Shown here piece after piece: positions 16,481-25,559 of a stretch of DNA of 64,000 nt (position 1 is its first letter; each line of letters starts with the position of its first letter). Source of the DNA: a bacterium (lineage in GTDB: Bacteria > Desulfobacterota > Desulfocorpusculales > Desulfocorpusculum); assembly GCA_037481695.1 (NCBI GenBank), contig JBBFLE010000003.1, forward strand, positions 186,001-250,000. The letters run 5' to 3'. The position numbers and the translations under genes are program-made. The notes under the pieces are model-generated. The model was not told where the DNA came from and searched no databases. It saw only the letters and a program-made list of their open reading frames with translations.

Positions 16481-16999
16481 GTGCAGAGGGTCTTGAATGC
16501 GGTGGATTTTCTCAACGACAGACTAGGCAGGATCCTCTCTTTGGGGATCCTTCTCATTTTCGGGCTTTTGATCCTGGAGGTGGCCCTCAGGTACCTGTTC
16601 AACTCACCCACGGTCTGGGCCAATGAGCTGACTCAGATGATCTTCGGGGCGTACGTGGTTCTCTCAGGGGGACATCTTCTCTGGTGCGGTGGGCACGTTA
16701 ACGTGGACATCCTTTATTCTCGGCTCTCACCAAGGACCAAGGCCTTGATGGATGTGCTCACCTCATCGGTATTCTTCGCCTTTTGCTTGATGCTACTTTA
16801 TTACGGGGGCTCCCTGGCCTTGGAGTCCCTGGGCAGATGGGAGCATTCCCAGTCACCTTGGAATCCCCCTCTTTACCCTGTGAAGCTGACCATACCTCTG
16901 GGGGCCCTGCTGGTGCTCATTCAAGGCACGGCCAAGCTCCTCAGGGACATATTGATTCTGGCTGGTAAGAAAGAGCCCTCGGCTCCCAAGCCACATTGA
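16481..16999 (+). CDS. dctQ: TRAP transporter small permease DctQ
   Basis: This is the small membrane subunit, 172 residues with four hydrophobic helices near residues 14-36, 47-68, 85-108 and 130-152. The DctQ signature RYLFNSPTVWANELTQM lies between helices 1 and 2. It starts at GTG, preceded by GGAGGTGAGAAACC. The dctM gene begins 10 bp after its stop. Confidence 0.93.
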   Translation: MQRVLNAVDFLNDRLGRILSLGILLIFGLLILEVALRYLFNSPTVWANELTQMIFGAYVVLSGGHLLWCGGHVNVDILYSRLSPRTKALMDVLTSSVFFAFCLMLLYYGGSLALESLGRWEHSQSPWNPPLYPVKLTIPLGALLVLIQGTAKLLRDILILAGKKEPSAPKPH

Positions 17000-17009
17000 G
17001 GAATGCAGG

Positions 17010-18320
17010 ATGAACATAGAGCTTTTGACCATTCTCTTCTTTTCGGCCTTGCTCTTGGTCTTGCTCCTTGGGCTACCCCTTTCTTTTGTGCTGGGAGGGG
17101 TTTCCGTTGTGTTTCTTTATTTCACCTGGGGTCCCCAGTCCTTTTACATGGTGGCAGCCCAGACATGGGGAGCCATGAACAAGTTCACCCTGGTGGCCAT
17201 TCCCCTTTTCATCTTCATGGCCATGATCCTGGAAAGGGCTGGGGTGGCGGAAGACCTGTACGAGATGATGTATCTTTGGTTCGGCCCCCTGAGGGGCGGC
17301 CTGGCCATAGGTACAGTGGCCATATGCGCCATATTCGCGGCCATGTGCGGGATAAGCGGTGCGGCTGTGGTGAGCATGGGAGTCATAGCTCTCCCTTCCA
17401 TGTTGAAGTACAACTATGACAAGGAACTGGCCCTGGGTTGCATAAACGCAGGGGGAAGCCTTGGCATCCTGATACCCCCCAGCGTGATCATGATCATATA
17501 TGCCATCATATCAGGGGAGTCCGTGGGAAAACTTTTTGCAGGAGGTGTGGTTCCGGGCCTTGTCATAGCCTTTCTCCTGAGCCTTTACATCGGAATTCGA
17601 TGCCTCCTGCAGCCCCACCTGGGCCCTGCCCTGCCCAGGGATCAGAGGGGAAACTTGGCTCAGAAGCTCCTGGCCATAAGAGCCATCATCCTACCTCTTT
17701 TGATCGTGGTCATGGTGCTTGGATCCATGATGGGGGGTATCACCACCCCCACAGAGTCCGCCTCCATGGGAGTCTTGGGCGCCATCATCTCCGGACTGGT
17801 GCATAAGAGGCTCACCTGGGAGCTCATCAAAGAGGCATGCCTTCGTACATTTAGGCTCACAGGAATGATCATGTGGATTCTCTTCGGGGCCTATTGCTTC
17901 AGTGCAGCCTACCACGGCATGGGGGCCCCCGCCCTGGTACAGGATCTCATGAGACATATTCCCGGGGGGGCCTGGGGCAGCATGATCTTCATTCAGGGTG
18001 TGCTTTTCGTCTTGGGTATGTTTCTGGATCCGGCCGGCATAATGATGATCACTGCTCCCATATTTCTTCCTGTTGTGAAAGCCCACGGCTTTGACCCTGT
18101 TTGGTTCGGAATCCTCTTTACCATCAACATGGAAATCGGGTACATGACCCCGCCTTTTGGCTTCAACCTTTTTTACCTAAAGGGCATAGTTCCTCCATCC
18201 ATAACAATGGCAGATATCTACCGCTCCGTGATTCCTTACACCCTGGTGGAGCTGGTAGGCCTGGCATTGATCATGGCTTTCCCTGCCTTGGCTACCTGGC
18301 TTCCCTCCAAGATCTTTTAG
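17010..18320 (+). CDS. dctM: TRAP transporter large permease DctM
   Basis: This is the large permease of the second TRAP system, 436 residues, hydrophobic throughout. Family stretches include LVAIPLFIFMAMILERAG, GGSLGILIPPSVIMIIYAI and MTPPFGFNLFYLKGIVPP. It closely parallels the large permease at 1388-2722, but the sequence differs enough that the two are not a recent tandem duplicate. It is the last gene of its operon. Confidence 0.95.
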   Translation: MNIELLTILFFSALLLVLLLGLPLSFVLGGVSVVFLYFTWGPQSFYMVAAQTWGAMNKFTLVAIPLFIFMAMILERAGVAEDLYEMMYLWFGPLRGGLAIGTVAICAIFAAMCGISGAAVVSMGVIALPSMLKYNYDKELALGCINAGGSLGILIPPSVIMIIYAIISGESVGKLFAGGVVPGLVIAFLLSLYIGIRCLLQPHLGPALPRDQRGNLAQKLLAIRAIILPLLIVVMVLGSMMGGITTPTESASMGVLGAIISGLVHKRLTWELIKEACLRTFRLTGMIMWILFGAYCFSAAYHGMGAPALVQDLMRHIPGGAWGSMIFIQGVLFVLGMFLDPAGIMMITAPIFLPVVKAHGFDPVWFGILFTINMEIGYMTPPFGFNLFYLKGIVPPSITMADIYRSVIPYTLVELVGLALIMAFPALATWLPSKIF

Positions 18321-18522
18321 CTGACACCATGACCCATGGATGCCCGCCTCAAAAAAAATCAAGGCCCCAAGCTTGTGATCCTTAAATCCATGTTCGTTAA
18401 ATCCTTCTTAAGGCTTCTCCCCATTTGCCGTTTCCTGTAAAACTTCTGGAGGGGTGAGCGAAACAGTGAAATAAATCCAATTATATTGCCTTGCTAGCCA
18501 CTCGGCGCAAGTCCATGCGCAT

Positions 18523-19275
18523 CTACTTCTTCCAGGCCACTCCCCACAGCTCAGGCTCCCTCAACAAAGCCAAGGGCCCTCCTCTTGGTTTGAAGCCTTT
18601 GGTATTGTCGTCCCACCTGCTCCTGTGGCTGCACCAGAGCCTGATCCTGAACCAGGGCTTGAAGTTCCTCCAAATAGACCAGGGAGAGAGCTCCTGGAGA
18701 TGCAGAAGCCTTTCATAGTGGGTCCTGGGATTGCGGGGGCCTGCCTGGCCGGTGAGCCTGTCCCAAAAAAGCCTCTTCATGGGGTAAAAGAGATTGTAAA
18801 ACCATTTGTTGGGAAAGGTATGAAAGACCACCATCCCATCGGATCTGAGCACCCGATGAACCTCTGCCAGAGTCTTCCTTAACTGGTTCTTGGTCAGGTG
18901 CTCCAGTATGTCTGAAAGGATGACCCTGTGAAACACACTGGAAGAAAAAGGCAAACTGGAGCCTTCGGCCCTGCACAATCCGGCCCTTGGGATGATTCCA
19001 CCCACGGAAGATCTAAAGAGGGTCTCCTTGGATATCTCTATGGCCTCCTTGGATGGATCCACTCCAAAGGCCAGAGCCCCTGCTTCCACGGCATGGCGCA
19101 GTAGCTCCCCTCGGCCGCATCCCAGGTCCATGACCCTCATTGGAGATCCCATGTCCGCCAGCCTAAAGACTATGAAAAGCCTCTCATCCAGAAGCCCCCC
19201 ATGGGTTTCCTTGTAAAGCTCGTGGCCCCCGCAAGCCTCCAGGAAATATGTTCGGTCATAGAGTTCATGGCTCAC
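18523..19275 (-). CDS. Class I SAM-dependent methyltransferase
   Basis: This is a 250-residue Rossmann-fold methyltransferase. Motif I is VMDLGCGRGELLRHA, an acidic motif II follows in AFGVDPSKEAI, and motif IV is HRVILSDILEHL, typical of the UbiE/type 11 group that acts on small molecules or lipids. A basic C-terminal region rich in Trp and Arg could contact a membrane or nucleic acid. I chose the GTG at 19275 because CAGGAGG sits 8 bases before it; an in-frame TTG 36 bp upstream has no such site. It is divergent from iscU. The substrate is unknown. Confidence 0.82.
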   Translation of the reverse strand: MSHELYDRTYFLEACGGHELYKETHGGLLDERLFIVFRLADMGSPMRVMDLGCGRGELLRHAVEAGALAFGVDPSKEAIEISKETLFRSSVGGIIPRAGLCRAEGSSLPFSSSVFHRVILSDILEHLTKNQLRKTLAEVHRVLRSDGMVVFHTFPNKWFYNLFYPMKRLFWDRLTGQAGPRNPRTHYERLLHLQELSPWSIWRNFKPWFRIRLWCSHRSRWDDNTKGFKPRGGPLALLREPELWGVAWKK

Positions 19276-19304
19276 CTTCCTATGCCTCCTGTACAAAGAC
19301 CCCC

Positions 19305-19333
19305 TTGACAAAATTGGGCTCAGGCAAGAAAAT
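19305..19333 (+). promoter_or_regulatory. Possible sigma-70 promoter of the iscU/rrf2 pair
   Basis: TTGACA at 19305-19310, a 17-base spacer and GAAAAT at 19328-19333 (four of six matches) lie about 75 bp before iscU. An 11-bp palindrome CTTGGACCAAG at 19357-19367 lies downstream of the expected start and could be an operator for the Rrf2 protein (inference). Confidence 0.45.
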
Positions 19334-19408
19334 CATACTTTGGAAATAGGATATGTCTTGGACCAAGGGATCCAAACCCCTGGGCAAGTTTGATATCAGG
19401 AGGAGGAT

Positions 19409-19900
19409 ATGTACTCGGAGATAGTTATGGATCATTTCCAGAATCCCCGCAACGTGGGGGAGATGGAAAACCCCGACGGGGTGGGTGAGGTGGGCAATCC
19501 CGTTTGCGGGGACATGATGAAGTTCTTCATCCGTGTCAAGGACAATGTCATAGAAGATGTGAAGTTCCTTACCTTCGGCTGTGGGGCGGCCATAGCCGTA
19601 AGCAGCATGGTAAGCGAGCTGGCCAAGGGCAAGACCTTGGATGAGGCTCTTCAGATCACCAGAGACCAGGTGGCCGATGCCCTGGGCGGCCTTCCCAAGA
19701 ACAAGCTGCATTGCTCCAACCTGGGATCAGATGCACTTCATAGGGCCATTCATGATTACCGTCACAAACGTTTAGGGATCCCCATGCCAGAGGCTCCCCA
19801 GCATGAGCACGAGGAGCACAAGTTCCGCCACTGTCCTTACTGTGACGTGGAGAACCCAGAAGACCTGGCATATTGCCGGGCCTGCGGCAAGCGGCTCTAA
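19409..19900 (+). CDS. iscU: IscU/NifU-type Fe-S scaffold with C-terminal zinc ribbon
   Basis: This is a 163-residue iron-sulfur cluster assembly scaffold. The three cluster-binding cysteines are Cys33 (NPVCGD, with Asp35), Cys58 (FGCGAA) and Cys102 (KLHCSN, with His101). The IscU domain ends near residue 122. It is followed by a His/Glu-rich linker (HEHEEH) and a zinc ribbon, CPYC near 142 and CRAC near 156, which is not part of standard IscU. The gene has a GGAGGAGG site directly upstream. The IscR-like gene starts 5 bp after its stop. No cysteine desulfurase (iscS), ferredoxin or HscA/B gene is adjacent. Confidence 0.9.
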   Translation: MYSEIVMDHFQNPRNVGEMENPDGVGEVGNPVCGDMMKFFIRVKDNVIEDVKFLTFGCGAAIAVSSMVSELAKGKTLDEALQITRDQVADALGGLPKNKLHCSNLGSDALHRAIHDYRHKRLGIPMPEAPQHEHEEHKFRHCPYCDVENPEDLAYCRACGKRL

Positions 19901-19905
19901 ACCCC

Positions 19906-20361
19906 ATGCGCGTCTCCAAGAAGGCCCAGTGCGGCACAAGGGCCATGCTGGAGCTGGCCCTGCATTACGGCCAGAACGTGGTTCCCATCTCCCACATAGC
20001 CCGTATCCAGGGGATCTCCATGAAGTATCTGGAGCAAGTGATGACGCCCCTGCGCCGGGCAGGCTTGGTGGAGGCCACCCGTGGAGCAGGGGGCGGGTAC
20101 AGGCTGACCCGTCCCCCCAAGGAAATCAGGGTCGCAGAAGTCATAAGAGCCCTTCAGGAACCCATGGAGCCCGTGAAGTGCCTTCAAGATACCCGCCTCT
20201 GTGACCGAGTAAGCAGGTGTCAAGCCAGAACCATTTGGTCGGATCTGCATCAAATAATAGAAAGCGCCCTTGAGAAAATCACCCTCCAAGAGATCCTGGA
20301 TCGGGCTCCAGCGGATCCGGAGAAAACTAACCCATGTACACAACCATGGCTTCCTTCCTGA
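19906..20361 (+). CDS. Rrf2-family (IscR-like) transcriptional regulator
   Basis: This is a 151-residue winged-helix regulator of the Rrf2 family. The N-terminal helices (TRAMLELALHYGQ, ISHIARIQGISMKYLEQVM) and the wing (GAGGGYRL) match the family. Three cysteines, Cys92, Cys99 and Cys105, occupy nearly the positions of the [2Fe-2S] ligands of IscR (92, 98, 104). It is thus probably an Fe-S sensor that adjusts expression of the scaffold gene just upstream. I chose the ATG at 19906, 5 bp after iscU; an earlier in-frame start would lie inside iscU. Confidence 0.88.
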   Translation: MRVSKKAQCGTRAMLELALHYGQNVVPISHIARIQGISMKYLEQVMTPLRRAGLVEATRGAGGGYRLTRPPKEIRVAEVIRALQEPMEPVKCLQDTRLCDRVSRCQARTIWSDLHQIIESALEKITLQEILDRAPADPEKTNPCTQPWLPS

Positions 20362-20548
20362 CAAAAAAGGCCTGCAGGGCCATAAGAAACTATTCTTCGG
20401 GAAATGCTTCCAGGCCTGGACCGCTGGGATGGTTGGGCTTCTGATTGGCCGGGTTGTTTTCCAGGAAAAGGCTGTAGGCACTTTGCTTACAGAAGAGTCG
20501 GTTAACCTGTCTTAGAGCCAAGCATCCCTCTTGCCTGGTGATGTTAAA

Positions 20549-21967
20549 CTAAGGCCTGCTGCGTTCTGCGAGAGTCCTGGCTGCCAAGGTGCCTGATCCA
20601 TCTTCCAGATCCCTTGTCCTCTTGGCCACCAGTTGTCTGAAGGTTCCTGAGTCAGCCGGGCTTACTGGATCTGAATTTATGAAATTGACCTTAAGCGGGT
20701 TTATGAACTGCCCCCCCTTCATGAGCCTGAAATCCAGATGGGGTCCTGTAGCAAGTCCCGTTGCTCCCACATAACCTATGACCTGCCCCTGTCTGACGCT
20801 TACGCCCGAGCGGATGCCAGCCCCAAATCGGCTCAGGTGACCGTACATGGAAACATAGCTTTGGCCGTGTTGGATCTTTACAAGATTTCCAAAGCCCCCT
20901 TCCCAGCCCGCCGAAACTACCCTCCCGTCTGCCACCGCCCGAACAGGAGTACCTGTGGGCGCGGCATAATCCACTCCCAGGTGAGGTCTGTAAGTCTGCA
21001 AGATGGGGTGTAACCTGGCCTGGGTAAAACCCGAGGTGATACGGGTAAATTTCAAAGGCGAACGAAGAAAAGCCTTGCGCAGGGACCTGCCTTGGCTGTC
21101 AAAATACCCCTCCTGGCTTGCCTTGCCGTTGAAATAGAAGGCCCAGAATGCCCTGCCCTTGTTGACGAACCTGGCAGCCAGGATCCTGCCATAGCCCACC
21201 CTCTTATCCCCTATCCATTTCTCCTCCAAAAGCAGGTCAAAACGGTCCCCTGCTCTCAGATCCACGTGGAAGTCAATGTCGTAATCAAAGATGTTGGCCA
21301 GGGCAAGGGTTACGGAGGCCGGCAGCCCTGCCTTGTCCATGGCTCCAAAAAGGGAGTTCTGAATGGTTCCAGAGACCACCTTTTGACGCACCTCCAGAGG
21401 CTTCATCTCTTTTCGAGCCTGAAGCCTCTCCCCTGAACGTTCCACTAGGAGCATACATTGAAAGTCCAGCTCCGCTTCCACCTGCATCACCCGGCCGTCC
21501 TGGTCGTCCAAAGTGACAAGAAACTTGGTTCCTTCCCTCAAACGCTTCAAATCCTGGACTGCTTTCACCGCATCCACGATCTCTTTGGCCTGAATTTGTC
21601 CCAGACCGGCTTTCTTGAGGGCATCCTCAAGACCCTCCCCTTTTTTCAAGAGGATTTCCCTGGACTGTTCCTGGCTTTCCTCCTGAACTTCCACTTCTTG
21701 CAAAACCGGGGATTCGGAGAAGTCCCTCAGGCCCCGCGCCATTGAAAGCTGTTCTTCCAGCAGTTTGGGCGGTGGGAGGGAGAAGGCCGGGCCATCCATC
21801 AACCATGTCACCACCAGGGCCAGGGCAGCCCCTGTGGTCAACAGGCCTGCCACCCGGCAAAGGACCCACTCGGCTTTTCTGCCCCTCAGAAGGTTCCTCC
21901 GAAGCCTTTCCCTGCACAAGTGCTTGGAGGACCCCGATCTATCCAGGAAGCCCCTCACACCTCTCAA
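20549..21967 (-). CDS. M23-family murein endopeptidase (MepM-like)
   Basis: This is a 472-residue inner-membrane-anchored peptidoglycan hydrolase. It has a short cytoplasmic basic stretch, one transmembrane helix (VAGLLTTGAALALVVTWLM), a LysM/OapA-like periplasmic region (GEGLEDALKKAGLG) and a C-terminal LytM domain. The first zinc ligands are His and Asp in HLGVDYAAPTGTP. The second motif is GPHLDFRL, where many members have HLHF, so an Asp replaces the usual second His. I chose the TTG that overlaps the radA stop (TTGA), with GGAGG 7 bases before it. The frame extends further upstream but would there encode a Gly-rich shadow of radA. It is cotranscribed with radA. Confidence 0.83.
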   Translation of the reverse strand: MRGVRGFLDRSGSSKHLCRERLRRNLLRGRKAEWVLCRVAGLLTTGAALALVVTWLMDGPAFSLPPPKLLEEQLSMARGLRDFSESPVLQEVEVQEESQEQSREILLKKGEGLEDALKKAGLGQIQAKEIVDAVKAVQDLKRLREGTKFLVTLDDQDGRVMQVEAELDFQCMLLVERSGERLQARKEMKPLEVRQKVVSGTIQNSLFGAMDKAGLPASVTLALANIFDYDIDFHVDLRAGDRFDLLLEEKWIGDKRVGYGRILAARFVNKGRAFWAFYFNGKASQEGYFDSQGRSLRKAFLRSPLKFTRITSGFTQARLHPILQTYRPHLGVDYAAPTGTPVRAVADGRVVSAGWEGGFGNLVKIQHGQSYVSMYGHLSRFGAGIRSGVSVRQGQVIGYVGATGLATGPHLDFRLMKGGQFINPLKVNFINSDPVSPADSGTFRQLVAKRTRDLEDGSGTLAARTLAERSRP

Positions 21968-23340
21968 AACAGAACCTCCATCATCTGACCCACCGACTCC
22001 ACCCCCAGAACCTCCATGGGGACCTCTTGGCTGGCCTGAGCCATGTTCCCCTTGGGCAGAAGACACTTGCGAAAACCCATCCTGTGGGCCTCCCTCAGCC
22101 TTGGAGACACCCTCTGAATCCCACGCACCTCTCCTGTCAGGCCTATCTCCCCGAATAGAACCAAAAGAGGATCCACGGCCCGATTGAGATAACTGGAGGC
22201 TATGGCCGAGGCTATGCCCAAATCCACGGCAGGCTCCTCAACCCTCATGCCACCTACCACGTTCACGTACATGTCCTGGTCTGAAAGATGAATGCCCCCA
22301 TGTTTCTCCAGCACAGCCGTGAGAAGCGCCACCCTCTGCCCGTCAACCCCCATGGTGGCCCTTCTGGGCACACCGTACCCGCTCCTGGAAACAAGGGCCT
22401 GCAATTCCACCAAGAGGGGCCTGTTGCCCTCCATGCTGGCCAGAACCACGGAGCCTGGCACGCCCCTGGGCCTTTCGCTCAGGAACCTCTCCGAGGGGTT
22501 CATCACCTCTTCCAGGCCTCTTTCCCTCATCTCCAATATGCAGATCTCATCCGTGGAACCAAAACGATTCTTCACACACCTCAGGATCCTGAAAGGATGT
22601 CCCCTTTCCCCTTCCAGGTAAAGCACCAGGTCCACCATGTGCTCCAGCACCCTTGGCCCTGCCAGAACCCCCTCCTTGGTCACATGGCCCACCAGCACCA
22701 CCGTGATGCCGCGGCCCTTGGCCACCGAAGTCAGTAAAGAAGTGGTCTCCCGAAGCTGTCCCACGCTGCCTGGAAGGGAGGGGTGCTGGTCTGTGTAAAG
22801 GGTCTGGATGGAATCCACTATTATCAGACGCGGCTCCAGAGCACAAACGGCATCCAGGGCGCGTTCCAGATTTGGCTCTGCCAGTACCCACAAACCTTCG
22901 GTCTCAAGCCCCAGCCTGTCCGCCCTTATCTTGAGTTGATGGGGTGATTCCTCCCCGCTCAGATAAACGGCTCTGGCTCCTCCGAGGGTCAGCTTCTGGC
23001 AAACCTGAAGCAGCAAAGTTGACTTGCCGATCCCAGGGTCCCCCCCCAGCAGCACCACAGAGCCATCCACCAGGCCTCCACCTAGGACCCTGTCCACCTC
23101 GGGCCAACCGGTGCTGAGCCTTCGAGTGCTCTCTGCTGGAATCTGGGAGAGTGGAAGGGGAGAGATCTGCTCCACGGGCCCAAACCAGGCCCTGCGCTGA
23201 GGACGTTCAGGCTGCGGCGTTTCTTCCAGCAAGGTGTTCCATTCCCCGCAGTCAGGACAACGGCCCATCCACTTGGCTGAACGATACGCGCAAGCCTGAC
23301 AAACGTAGCTTGTCCGGAGCTTGGCCATGAATCTCCCCAT
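21964..23340 (-). CDS. radA: DNA repair protein RadA
   Basis: This is a 458-residue RecA-like branch-migration ATPase (also called Sms). The N-terminal zinc finger is CQAC...CPDC, residues 14-36. The Walker A motif is GGDPGIGKST, the RadA-specific KNRFGST motif is present, and the C terminus is a Lon-protease-like domain. RadA promotes strand exchange during recombination repair. The first ATG is at 23340; a second in-frame ATG at 23328 has GGGGAG just upstream and is an equally good start. It has its own consensus promoter at 23370-23398 and is followed by the overlapping M23 peptidase gene. Confidence 0.97.
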   Translation of the reverse strand: MGRFMAKLRTSYVCQACAYRSAKWMGRCPDCGEWNTLLEETPQPERPQRRAWFGPVEQISPLPLSQIPAESTRRLSTGWPEVDRVLGGGLVDGSVVLLGGDPGIGKSTLLLQVCQKLTLGGARAVYLSGEESPHQLKIRADRLGLETEGLWVLAEPNLERALDAVCALEPRLIIVDSIQTLYTDQHPSLPGSVGQLRETTSLLTSVAKGRGITVVLVGHVTKEGVLAGPRVLEHMVDLVLYLEGERGHPFRILRCVKNRFGSTDEICILEMRERGLEEVMNPSERFLSERPRGVPGSVVLASMEGNRPLLVELQALVSRSGYGVPRRATMGVDGQRVALLTAVLEKHGGIHLSDQDMYVNVVGGMRVEEPAVDLGIASAIASSYLNRAVDPLLVLFGEIGLTGEVRGIQRVSPRLREAHRMGFRKCLLPKGNMAQASQEVPMEVLGVESVGQMMEVLF

Positions 23341-23369
23341 GGGCCCAGGGCCCAGGACAAATCGGGGGG

Positions 23370-23398
23370 ATTATACGCATGAGCGGGCCTCCTGTCAA
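23370..23398 (-). promoter_or_regulatory. Perfect-consensus sigma-70 promoter of radA
   Basis: On the - strand TTGACA (23398-23393), a 17-base spacer and TATAAT (23375-23370) match the consensus at every position. The expected start site is about 23-35 bp before the radA start codon. It lies just beyond the trp operon terminator, so radA is a new transcription unit. Confidence 0.85.
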
Positions 23399-23424
23399 CC
23401 CAAAGCTCAGGCTTTTAAGTGAAC

Positions 23425-23453
23425 AAAAAAATGGCTCCCTGGCCCAGAAGCCA
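23425..23453 (-). terminator. Rho-independent terminator of the trp operon
   Basis: On the - strand the stem is built from TGGCT...AGCCA with inner CTGG/CCAG (23453-23432). It is followed by seven T (23431-23425). It lies 26 bp after the trpA stop. Confidence 0.8.
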
Positions 23454-23479
23454 GCGCATCCCAGCCTCCGGGATTTGCC

Positions 23480-24289
23480 TCATGGCTCAAGACGCATGGA
23501 GATACCTGCCTTGAGCCTGGCAACCAACTGCCCAACCCTTCTGGGAAGGTCATCTTCTGTGCGATTCTCTTCAATGAGGCGCACAATGGCACTTCCCACC
23601 ACAACCCCGTCGGCTAAGCTGGCCGAGGATCTTGCCTGGTTATGGTCCGATATGCCGAATCCCACCATTACCGGAAGGTTGGTCCATTTCCTTATGAGTT
23701 GAATCTGTTTTCTAACAGCTTCCAGCTCTGGTTGAGCAGTGCCGGTAACGGCAGTTGTCGATATGCAATATATGAAGCCCTGGGCTCCCCTGAGGATGTG
23801 CCAGAGCCGATCAGGCCCTGTGGTGGGAGCCACCAGAACTATGTAATCCAGACCCATGGAGTCCGTATGGCATCTCAGCTCATCCCATTCCTCTGGCGGA
23901 AGATCCACAACCAGGATGCCGTCCAGTCCTGATCCACAAGCTTCCCTGGCAAATCGCTCAGGCCCGTAAGCCAAGATGGGATTGTAGTAAGTGAAGAGCA
24001 AAAGCGGAATGTCAAGCACTCTTCTCAGTGCGACCACCAGTTCCAAAACCCTCTCCAGGGTGGTTCCACTCATCAATGCCCTTCGGCATGCAGCCTGGAT
24101 CACCGGTCCATCTGCCGTGGGGTCAGAAAAGGGCAGCCCTATCTCGATTATGTCAGCACCGGCCCTGGCCATCTCCAGCACTATTTCATAGGTTCCCTCC
24201 AGATCTGGATCCCCTGCTGTCACATACGTCACAAGAGCCTTTTCCCCTCGTTCTCTCAGCTGCTGGAATCTCCTCAGGATCCTTCTCAT
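23480..24289 (-). CDS. trpA: Tryptophan synthase alpha subunit
   Basis: This is a 269-residue TIM-barrel enzyme that cleaves indole-3-glycerol phosphate to indole and glyceraldehyde-3-phosphate. Indole is channelled to the beta subunit. The catalytic Glu is in [17 protein letters not shown] and the catalytic Asp is in the same loop. The phosphate-binding loops VGFGIS and VVVGSAIV near the C terminus are intact. The start overlaps the trpB stop (ATGA). It is the last gene of the aromatic supercluster and is followed by a terminator. Confidence 0.97.
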   Translation of the reverse strand: MRRILRRFQQLRERGEKALVTYVTAGDPDLEGTYEIVLEMARAGADIIEIGLPFSDPTADGPVIQAACRRALMSGTTLERVLELVVALRRVLDIPLLLFTYYNPILAYGPERFAREACGSGLDGILVVDLPPEEWDELRCHTDSMGLDYIVLVAPTTGPDRLWHILRGAQGFIYCISTTAVTGTAQPELEAVRKQIQLIRKWTNLPVMVGFGISDHNQARSSASLADGVVVGSAIVRLIEENRTEDDLPRRVGQLVARLKAGISMRLEP

Positions 24290-25515
24290 CTGCCCAAAGC
24301 CTCCATGCCACGAAATACCACATCCGCATCCTTGTCCCCCCTGCCGGAGAGGTTGAGCACAAGCACACTATCCTTGTCCATCCTGGGTGCCATGCGCACT
24401 GCCCATGCCACGGCATGGGCGCTCTCCAGCGCCGGTATTATCCCTTCCAACCTGGACAACATATAAAAGGCATCCATGGCCTCATTGTCTGTAACGCACA
24501 CGTAGCATACCCTACCTGTGCTTCTCAGGTAGCTGTGTTCCGGCCCAACCCCTGGGTAGTCCAGGCCTGGTGCTATGGAATGGGCTTCTTGGATCTGACC
24601 TTGCTCGTCTTGAAGAACATATGTCTTGGCCCCATGGAGGACCCCCACAGATCCAGCACAGAGACAGGCTGCGTGGCGGCCAGTTGAAAGCCCCTTTCCC
24701 GCGGCTTCAACCCCGTACATGGCCACTTCTCTGTGCCCAAGGAATGCATAGAACAGCCCAAGGGAATTGCTTCCCCCGCCCACGCACGCCACCAGAGCAT
24801 CCGGTAGTTTTCCTTCCTTGCTAAGGATCTGGATCTTGGCCTCCCTGCCTATTATGCTCTGGAAATCCCTAACCATCATGGGATAGGGGTGGGGACCGGC
24901 GGTGCTGCCTATGACGTAATAGGTGTCCTTCACATGAGCCACCCACTCCCTCATGGCCTGGCTCATGGCCTCCTTCAGGGTGGAGGTGCCGCAGCCAACA
25001 GCACTTACTTGAGCTCCCAGGATGCGCATCTTCAAGACATTGGAGGCCTGGCGCCTCATGTCCTCCTCGCCCATGAGGATCCGACACTCCAAGCCCAACA
25101 AAGCTGCGGCAGTGGCAGTTGCCACCCCATGCTGGCCAGCGCCTGTTTCCGCCAAAACCCTTCTCTTACCCATGCGCTTTGCCAAAAGGCACTGCCCCAG
25201 GGCATTGGTGATCTTGTGGGAGCCCGTGTGGTTGAGATCCTCCCTCTTGAGGTAGAGCCTAGCCCCACCCAAAGTGTGGCTGAGCCTCTCAGCCAGGAAA
25301 AGCGGGGTGGGTCTGCCAGCATAATCCTTCAGATAACCCATGAGCTCCTGCTTAAAGCGTCTTTGGCCCCGAAGCTCAAGGTACGCCCTTTCCACCTCCT
25401 CCAGGGCAGAGAAAAGGGTCTCTGCCACATACCTCCCCCCGAACTTTCCGAAGTGACCCTTTTTGTCAGGGGTCCTCATTGGGGATGGCTTCTTTCTAAA
25501 TCTCTTCTGATTCAA
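24286..25515 (-). CDS. trpB: Tryptophan synthase beta subunit
   Basis: This is the PLP-dependent enzyme that joins indole and serine to tryptophan, 409 residues from the chosen start. The PLP lysine is in [14 protein letters not shown], and the phosphate-binding GGGSNSLG is present. The N-terminal family signature [16 protein letters not shown] is intact. The start is not certain. TTG at 25515 has GGAGG six bases upstream and is my choice. The first ATG, at 25479, gives a more usual N terminus but lacks a good ribosome-binding site. An open frame up to 25569 overlaps trpF. Confidence 0.95.
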   Translation of the reverse strand: MNQKRFRKKPSPMRTPDKKGHFGKFGGRYVAETLFSALEEVERAYLELRGQRRFKQELMGYLKDYAGRPTPLFLAERLSHTLGGARLYLKREDLNHTGSHKITNALGQCLLAKRMGKRRVLAETGAGQHGVATATAAALLGLECRILMGEEDMRRQASNVLKMRILGAQVSAVGCGTSTLKEAMSQAMREWVAHVKDTYYVIGSTAGPHPYPMMVRDFQSIIGREAKIQILSKEGKLPDALVACVGGGSNSLGLFYAFLGHREVAMYGVEAAGKGLSTGRHAACLCAGSVGVLHGAKTYVLQDEQGQIQEAHSIAPGLDYPGVGPEHSYLRSTGRVCYVCVTDNEAMDAFYMLSRLEGIIPALESAHAVAWAVRMAPRMDKDSVLVLNLSGRGDKDADVVFRGMEALGR

Positions 25516-25559
25516 GGCATACCTCCAATGGATTCCCTCTCGAACATGGGAGTCAATAT

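Noticed and set aside
1388-18320. The two TRAP operons as a recent duplication
   Set aside because: Gene order is the same, but the large permeases and small subunits differ throughout apart from family motifs, so they look like separate systems.
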